In this document: one piece after another, positions 58,986-64,000 of the stretch
Numbering within the stretch: the stretch's first letter is position 1
How the letters are laid out: every line of letters starts with the position of its first letter
Assembly (NCBI GenBank): GCA_025449115.1
Contig: JAHLKC010000095.1
Coordinates: 1 to 64,000, forward strand
Direction: 5' to 3'
DNA length: 64,000 bases
Source: Chytridium lagenaria
Lineage: Eukaryota; Chytridiomycota; Chytridiomycetes; Chytridiales; Chytridiaceae
Program-made: the position numbers and the translations under genes
The notes under the pieces: generated by a model
The model's database searches: none
What the model saw: the letters and a program-made list of their open reading frames with translations, nothing else
Told to the model about the DNA's origin: nothing

Positions 58986-59414
58986 CGCGATCTTTTAATA
59001 TTTGCTCGAAATACCCAAACGCAATCATTTTATTATTTCTTTGACCCCATTTGCACGAGGGAGCTTGAAACATCTCCCGTCCTTAGTTTTTTTTTAAATT
59101 GTATCTTCTTTCATTATTGTATCTTTCTAACTGTCGTGCCACAACCGTTACCAGTCGACCATACCCTTCTGCACACATCATTGAAAAGCCCTCAACGTTG
59201 TTTACATCATATGTAATATATTCATATCAACACTCGCAAAATTCTTCTACCCACAACGCAGTCTCAGTCCAGAAGAAACACATGCACTTGCCACCAACCC
59301 CCAAGATCATCTCATAAATAACTCTGAAACGTAAAAAAACACTCGATAAAAAGAGACGGGTGTAGGAAGAGGAAGTTCCTTTTTCTTCTTCTTCTTTCGC
59401 CCTCAGATGAGCGT
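58986..59414. other. Convergent 3' region
   Basis: UTRs of two convergent genes, with TTCTTCTTCTTC at about 59382-59395. No gene. Confidence 0.5.
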
Positions 59415-60445
59415 TTAGCTGAATTTTGCGTTTGAAAAGTCCATCTCAGGATGCTATGATTGGAAAAAGAGGGCAAAAGTTAGATCCAGGGCAAATACTA
59501 ATTGAAAGTATAAAAGATAAAAATAGGTAATTAACTCACCTGCTGCTGGAACTTTTTCATAATATCTTGTTTCTTCATATCATCACTGCTAGGAAGACCC
59601 ATAGACTTTTGGCGTTGGTCAAACTGAAAAATTGATAAGATTAGCAACAACGATACGTGAACATAAGAAAAACAATCGGGCTAGTGAGCAAGTAATTACC
59701 ATCATTTTCTCAACCTGTAAAAACAACCATAGTAAAAGTTACAAGTAAGAAGTTGTAATTTGCGTGATGGCAGAAAAAAAATAAAAGTATTTGCTCAACA
59801 GATAACTGTACCATTGCCCTAGTCTCGCCGTCGAGGTCACTCAACTTGGAGTTTTCTGGCTCAATCTTTGTAGTATCAATAGCCGGATGGTGGGCCACCA
59901 CATTTTTCCACCATTCGACCCCATTCACCTTTTCAAGGTGAATTTGAAGCTCTCCATTGTCCAAAATCCATGTAGAGTCTTCAACCTTGATAGCTGCGCA
60001 AAGCTCTCCCTAAATCACCCAAATTCAATTACCATCAAGACTGCAAAAGCAAAACCGCAGAAAGAGACTTAGAAACCAACTTACGTTGAAGATGGGTTCC
60101 TTGCCCTTGAACCCAACGCTAATCTCCTTCCTCTTCAAAACAACGGCAAGGTCTTTCCCGCGTGTGCCTTTGGGAATAGGGACAACAAGGTCCACATCCT
60201 TGAGCGTCTGCTTCCACTTGTACGGAAGGGCTACAATCCAATGTTGAGTAAAAAAACTTGCATCAGCCATCAAGTCAGAGGTAAGCTTGACCCATGCATG
60301 CATTCAAACAATAGCATTCCCCCACCCCCCAACCAAACCAAAACCACACTCAGGGATTACCTTCCTGCTCCTTCCTCTCCCTCTCCTTATCAGCCTGGTC
60401 CTTGATGGTCCTCTCCTCCTCAGTAAGCTCCTTCTCGTCCGTCAT
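59415..60445 (-). CDS. nudC: Nuclear migration protein NudC
   Basis: NudC orthologue. Exon 1 gives [20 protein letters not shown], a charged coiled-coil start. The CS (p23-like) domain follows: [60 protein letters not shown] and [20 protein letters not shown]. The conserved C-terminal block is [16 protein letters not shown], then [16 protein letters not shown], then [20 protein letters not shown] ending AKFS. NudC is an Hsp90 co-chaperone that stabilises dynein/LIS1 pathway proteins and supports nuclear movement. All exons, including a 15-nt one, join in phase. No errors were seen. Short relative to animal NudC, which carries an extra N-terminal extension. Confidence 0.93.
59700..59714 (-). 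other. 15-nt micro-exon of nudC
   Basis: TTTTACAG | GTTGAGAAAATGATG | GTAATTAC on the minus strand codes V-E-K-M-M. It joins ...ETRAM to FDQRQKSMG, matching the NudC 'MVEKMMFDQRQK' block, so inclusion is required. Confidence 0.8.
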
Positions 60446-61143
60446 TGTTTTTGTGCTGAGTGGAATGTGAAAAACGGGTTGTCCAGAAAAAGTTTTGCCA
60501 AATTTCAAGCTTCAAACTTCGACGTTGCTTTTGCGCTTTTTTTTTCTATAAGCTTCCAAGAGCTTCAACGAGCGAGGTTGATAACGAGGAAGGGCTAGTT
60601 CGTAGCATCAATATCTGGGACAGATAGTGGAGGTGTAGCGAGCTTTTCAGCTGGAAATAACTTTGAGCGTTTCGCAGATAAAGGGGGAATTTGGAGCGTC
60701 ACTATGGTGTGTATGTTGATGAAGACTTGAGATCGAATTCATGGGGCGTATCGAGTGAGAGGAATGCAGGATTATGTCTATTAAAAAAGCCGAATGATAT
60801 CTTGAGGAATTTCTTGGAATTTGTACACATACATGACTTTACCTACCTTGAAAGTTGACATGCATGGACACTTTATTATATAATTTGCGGATGGTCACTT
60901 GGGATATCATCATTATAAAGTTAACGTTTCTAACTATTTTCGTTTCTATGCGGACTTTCCGTATTGGTCGTTGATAGATTTTGCTTAAATCCCTGTTAAA
61001 GGTAATTTATTTTATTACAAAAAATGATAATCTTGGGTGTTGATTAAATTAATGGGATAGTATCTAAATCTTCGAGATTGAAATTCTATTACCGTTTTTT
61101 TCTAGTTACAAAAAAACTCCACTGACCTTTTTAATAACATTAG
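60446..61143. other. Intergenic: divergent promoter and missing first exon
   Basis: Between nudC and the uL14m coding exon. The first exon of the ribosomal protein should lie here, since the visible exon starts mid-domain after an AACATTAG acceptor. I could not locate it with confidence. An ATG directly followed by GTGTGT near 60702-60708 is one weak possibility. Confidence 0.35.
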
Positions 61144-61521
61144 GTCATCGACAATTCTGGCGCCATCGTCGTAGAATGCATCAACGTCATGGGCGGTGCC
61201 CGCGTCGCCTCCCTCGGTGACGAAATAGTCTGTGTCGTCAAAAAAGCCCGTCCCGCCACCCTCCCCTCCTCCACCTCCCCCACCTCCGCCGCCGCCGAAG
61301 GCAAGCTTAAGAAGGGTGACGTAGCGCGTGCCCTCGTCGTTCGCACAAAAAAGGAAGTGAGAAGACTGGATGGCTCATATGTTCGGTTCGATGATAACGC
61401 TTGCGTGATGTTGAATAAGGCGGGTCAGCCAATCGGGAATAGGGTTTTGGGGGTTGTGGCGGCGGAATGTCGGCAGAAGAGATGGGCGAAAATCACATCG
61501 TTGGCGCCAAAGATTGCGTGA
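61144..61521 (+). CDS. Mitochondrial ribosomal protein uL14m (5' partial)
   Basis: This exon reads [20 protein letters not shown], then [13 protein letters not shown], a Pro/Ser/Ala-rich insert, [40 protein letters not shown] and [20 protein letters not shown], ending ITSLAPKIA. These are the hallmark strands of bacterial/organellar ribosomal protein L14 (uL14): DNSG, KKGDV..A.VVRTKK..RR.DGS.I.FD.NA.V..N. The family binds 23S-type rRNA near the subunit interface. The fungal mitochondrial form is about this long. Only a short N-terminal piece, usually one exon of about ten residues, is missing on the left. The insert [17 protein letters not shown] is longer than in bacterial L14. Confidence 0.88.
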   Translation, partial: VIDNSGAIVVECINVMGGARVASLGDEIVCVVKKARPATLPSSTSPTSAAAEGKLKKGDVARALVVRTKKEVRRLDGSYVRFDDNACVMLNKAGQPIGNRVLGVVAAECRQKRWAKITSLAPKIA

Positions 61522-61763
61522 TTTGATAGGGATAATATGGCCCCTCACTCTTTTACTCTATCCATCCTGTTTTACATATTCGGAGACGTCGATACGACAG
61601 CTTGACTTTCCCCGTTATGTTATCTCACTCAGAGATCACCACCCACTCATCCATTGGCGACATCACCCTCCTGTATAGACTCGCCGGACGTGGCGAATTA
61701 AAAGCATCCTTTCCTCAATAAACGTGGAGCGAATATCAGTATTTACATTACGACTTTATTCGT

Positions 61764-64000
61764 TCAAAAACGCTGCTTCTCCTTCCCTTGACTCGCAGGG
61801 CTTTGTCGAACAGCCTCACTCAGTTTTCGTATGTATTTTGCGGATTTTTGTTTATCGCGGTCCGTGACTTCCAGATTATCGAGGGTTTTTAGGGTACGAT
61901 GATGACGCGCTATGACCGTGTTTCTAAAGATTTCCATTTACATGAGATTAAAGAAAGAGAAGAACGAGTTGGTGCTGAATAAATAAGCATACCTATAACA
62001 AGCCCTCTTTACGAAGTCAGAATCAGGCAGCGAGGTATGAAACACCGCATCTCTTTTCGCCCACACCACTTTTGGTTCCATTCCTCTCACCGCCGGATAA
62101 AACCTCAGCGTAATCGGATTAAACCTACCAAAAAACCGAAATCAACACATTTCATCTCTACAAAAAACCCCTCTAACCTCAAATCCACATCTTCCAACAT
62201 TCCCAAATTCCTTAGAATCTTAATGCTCCCCGCCGCATCCACCACCGCGTTATCCGAGACATCCAAAACACAAAGTTTCGCCATCCGCTCAATCCACGGA
62301 GATGCGTGATCTTGTTCCCAGAGAGACGGAGGGATTCAAGATGGGAGCAAGCGGTTGAGGAAAAGTCGGGGTCAATGTCGGTGAGACTGCAGTGGGAGGC
62401 GTCGAGATGGGTGAGGCTGTAGAGACTGGTAAAGTGGGATAGAGTGGCGAGAGAGATGCCTATATGTCTATGAGAAAAGATGGAATGATAAAATAGGAAA
62501 GCTTACCGCGAACGTTTAGTGTTCGGAGTGTATGAAATTCCTGAAAGTTAAACGCAACCCTACCAAAACAGTGAGAATGTAAACCTATCAGCTCTAACAA
62601 AGAATAAAAATGCAAACCTTCTAAATGTATTCTGTCCACTCATATCCAACTTGACGAGCGGACACCCCCCCGACACAAGCCCCACTCTATTCTCCGCAAC
62701 ATCCAACTCCTCCAACGCCTCAAACCAATCCAATTTGATCTGTTCCAGCATATTTCCACGGAGTTTGAGTCGTCTCACTGACATAAGGGAGGATCCGAGA
62801 TTGATTTTAGAGATACAGTTTCGCGCTAAAAGAACATGTGAGAATGGGGGAAAGTGTGGAAAGGTACTTTACATAGATTGACTTCCTCGAGAGATTCAAA
62901 GGAGTGGAGATTTTGGAGGATGTCGATTTGATTACCGACAAGGTTGAGTTTCTTAAGTCGAGGCCTACGAAATAAATGTGTAACACCACATCGTTAAACG
63001 ACAACAACGAACGCGACAGCACTCAGGCTAAAACCGATAAAAAGGAAAACCGAAAAGTAAAGACGAAAGAAAAAACCCCCACATCGTAGCTCCCACCAAC
63101 TCCACCCCTCTCACAAGATTATTCTCCAACGACAACACCTCCAAATTCTGACACCCTCAAACACCGTATCGACGTGATCCGATTATTATCCGCAAGCAAA
63201 ACCCTCAGATTCGGCAACGCCGAAAAGACTGTCCATTAGAAAAAAATCCGTGAGTATAGAAATACCTGATATATCGGAGAGGTTATTGAAAGATATATCA
63301 ACGTATGAGAGGTGATGAAGTTTTTAAAGCTTGTTAAGGAGGATAGTCTAACAAAAATGGTTAAGCCGGAATAATGCACGATATGCCCCCACCTATTTGA
63401 TCTCACAAATAACATGGAGATGGAATCTGGAACTCCATCCAAAAACGTTAAAGTATTATTACTCCTGCAAGTATATTGAAATTAGTAAAACACCGCTTAA
63501 AGAAAATAATGTGCTCAAAAAAAAACACTTACAAATCCAACCTCTCTAACCTCCCAAAATACTTATCCAACGTTCCAACACTCCCTAATCCACAGCCTTG
63601 CAAGCTCAACTCCAACACATCCCCATTCACACCTTCACTCACCCCAAACGAATCCATCAAAGCCCTCAAAGCAGGGTTCTCATTTTTCTCTTCCACAACT
63701 ATCGTCAGCAAACAAACAACGTTGTTCCTTTTTACCTTTTCGATAGCTCCGTTCCCCTGGTTCCGCAGACGGCGGAATCTCGTGAAACGCCGCAGGAGGG
63801 GTGACAAAAGGGATAGCTTGAGACCCAAGGATACCACGCTGTTGAGGCGTAAACGACGCTATGGATGACTTCTCTGAACGAATCGTACCAATGGATTTTG
63901 CGTTGAGGAGTTTCGTGTTGAGAGATTTTTTCGTGTCAAGACCTTGAATGGAGTTTGTGTCCAGACTTCCAACGGATCTCGTATCAAGACCTCCGAGAAT
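61764..64000 (-). CDS. Leucine-rich-repeat protein, Nud1/Cdc11-like (5' partial)
   Basis: Runs off the right edge. At the edge the N-terminal part has short repeats (SVGSLDTNS, SIQGLDTKK, SLNTKLLNAKS, SIGTIRSEKS), then RGILGSQAIPFVTPPAAFHE. A 42-nt intron (GTAAAAAG...GATAG) leads to VLELSLQGCGLGSVGTLDKY and FGRLERLDL. Many LRRs follow: FLDGVPDSISMLFVRSN, NLHHLSYVDISFNNLSDIS, LRVLLADNNRI, PRLKKLNLVGNQIDILQNLH, SVRRLKLRGNMLEQIKL, LEELDVAENRVGLV, FHTLRTLNVRGISLATLSHF, LESLRLSGNKITHLRG and LCVLDVSDNAV. An LRR cap/C-terminus reads CYRNTVIARHHRTLKTLDNL then VTDRDK. The layout resembles the fungal septation/spindle-pole scaffold Nud1/Cdc11/centriolin, which also carries a disordered N-terminus before LRRs. 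One missing A near 62291-62292 (plus) shifts the frame in the late LRRs. Confidence 0.65.

Noticed and set aside
1..64000. Search for tRNA B-box, rRNA, CRISPR arrays, and reverse transcriptase or transposase motifs
   Set aside because: By eye I found no tRNA consensus pair, no direct-repeat array, and no RT, integrase or transposase signature. A dedicated scan (tRNAscan-SE, RepeatMasker) was not possible.

Overview
This window reads as nuclear DNA of an early-diverging, flagellated (chytrid-like) fungus. The genes are densely packed on both strands. They are interrupted by many short GT..AG introns, mostly about 40-110 bp. The proteins are typical fungal ones: a GH1 beta-glucosidase, a proteinase-K-type subtilase, a FUSC/DUF2421 membrane protein, a TRP/Flc-like channel, a P5-type ATPase, NudC and a Nud1/Cdc11-like LRR protein. 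A UPF0193/EVG1-family protein, a family associated with cilia and flagella, points to a zoosporic lineage. This assignment is inference from gene content. I saw no transposon, CRISPR array, rRNA or tRNA.

Layout. 0-5.7 kb: a decayed chitin-deacetylase-like pseudogene, then a secreted GH1 beta-glucosidase and a secreted Cys-rich tandem-module protein. 5.9-15.5 kb, all on plus: a MAT2B-like reductase, a nuclear-type low-complexity protein, an AGC kinase with upstream RA and PH regions, and a PIG3-like quinone oxidoreductase. 15.9-24.7 kb, all on minus: a single-pass membrane protein, a small conserved protein, the FUSC/DUF2421 transporter and an ABHD13/BEM46 hydrolase. The hydrolase is divergent from the UPF0193 gene at 24.9 kb. 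26.5-34.8 kb, minus: a TRP-like channel carrying a hevein-type chitin-binding motif, then a subtilase. 35.6-45.0 kb: a small membrane protein, a 2OG-Fe(II) oxygenase, an RBR ubiquitin ligase whose catalytic Cys sits in an 8-nt exon, a claudin/SUR7-like tetraspan protein, and an atypical Rho GTPase with a roughly 400-residue hypervariable tail and a CTIL CAAX box. 45.0-49.1 kb is a gene-poor stretch with strong inverted repeats. 49.1-64 kb: an F-box-like protein, a P5 ATPase with a Cys-rich ectodomain, a zinc-knuckle/coiled-coil protein, NudC, mitochondrial uL14 and an LRR protein running off the right edge.

Several products share a surface, cell-wall or polarity theme: the chitin-binding channel, Rho GTPase, RA-PH kinase, SUR7-like protein, deacetylase remnant and secreted proteins. 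They do not form an operon, and the link is only suggestive.

A technical point affects every gene model. Many otherwise well-conserved genes carry single-base indels, nearly always in homopolymer runs. I interpret most of these as assembly errors, though true pseudogenization cannot be excluded for the worst case (MAT2B). CDS coordinates below span first to last coding base, introns included.
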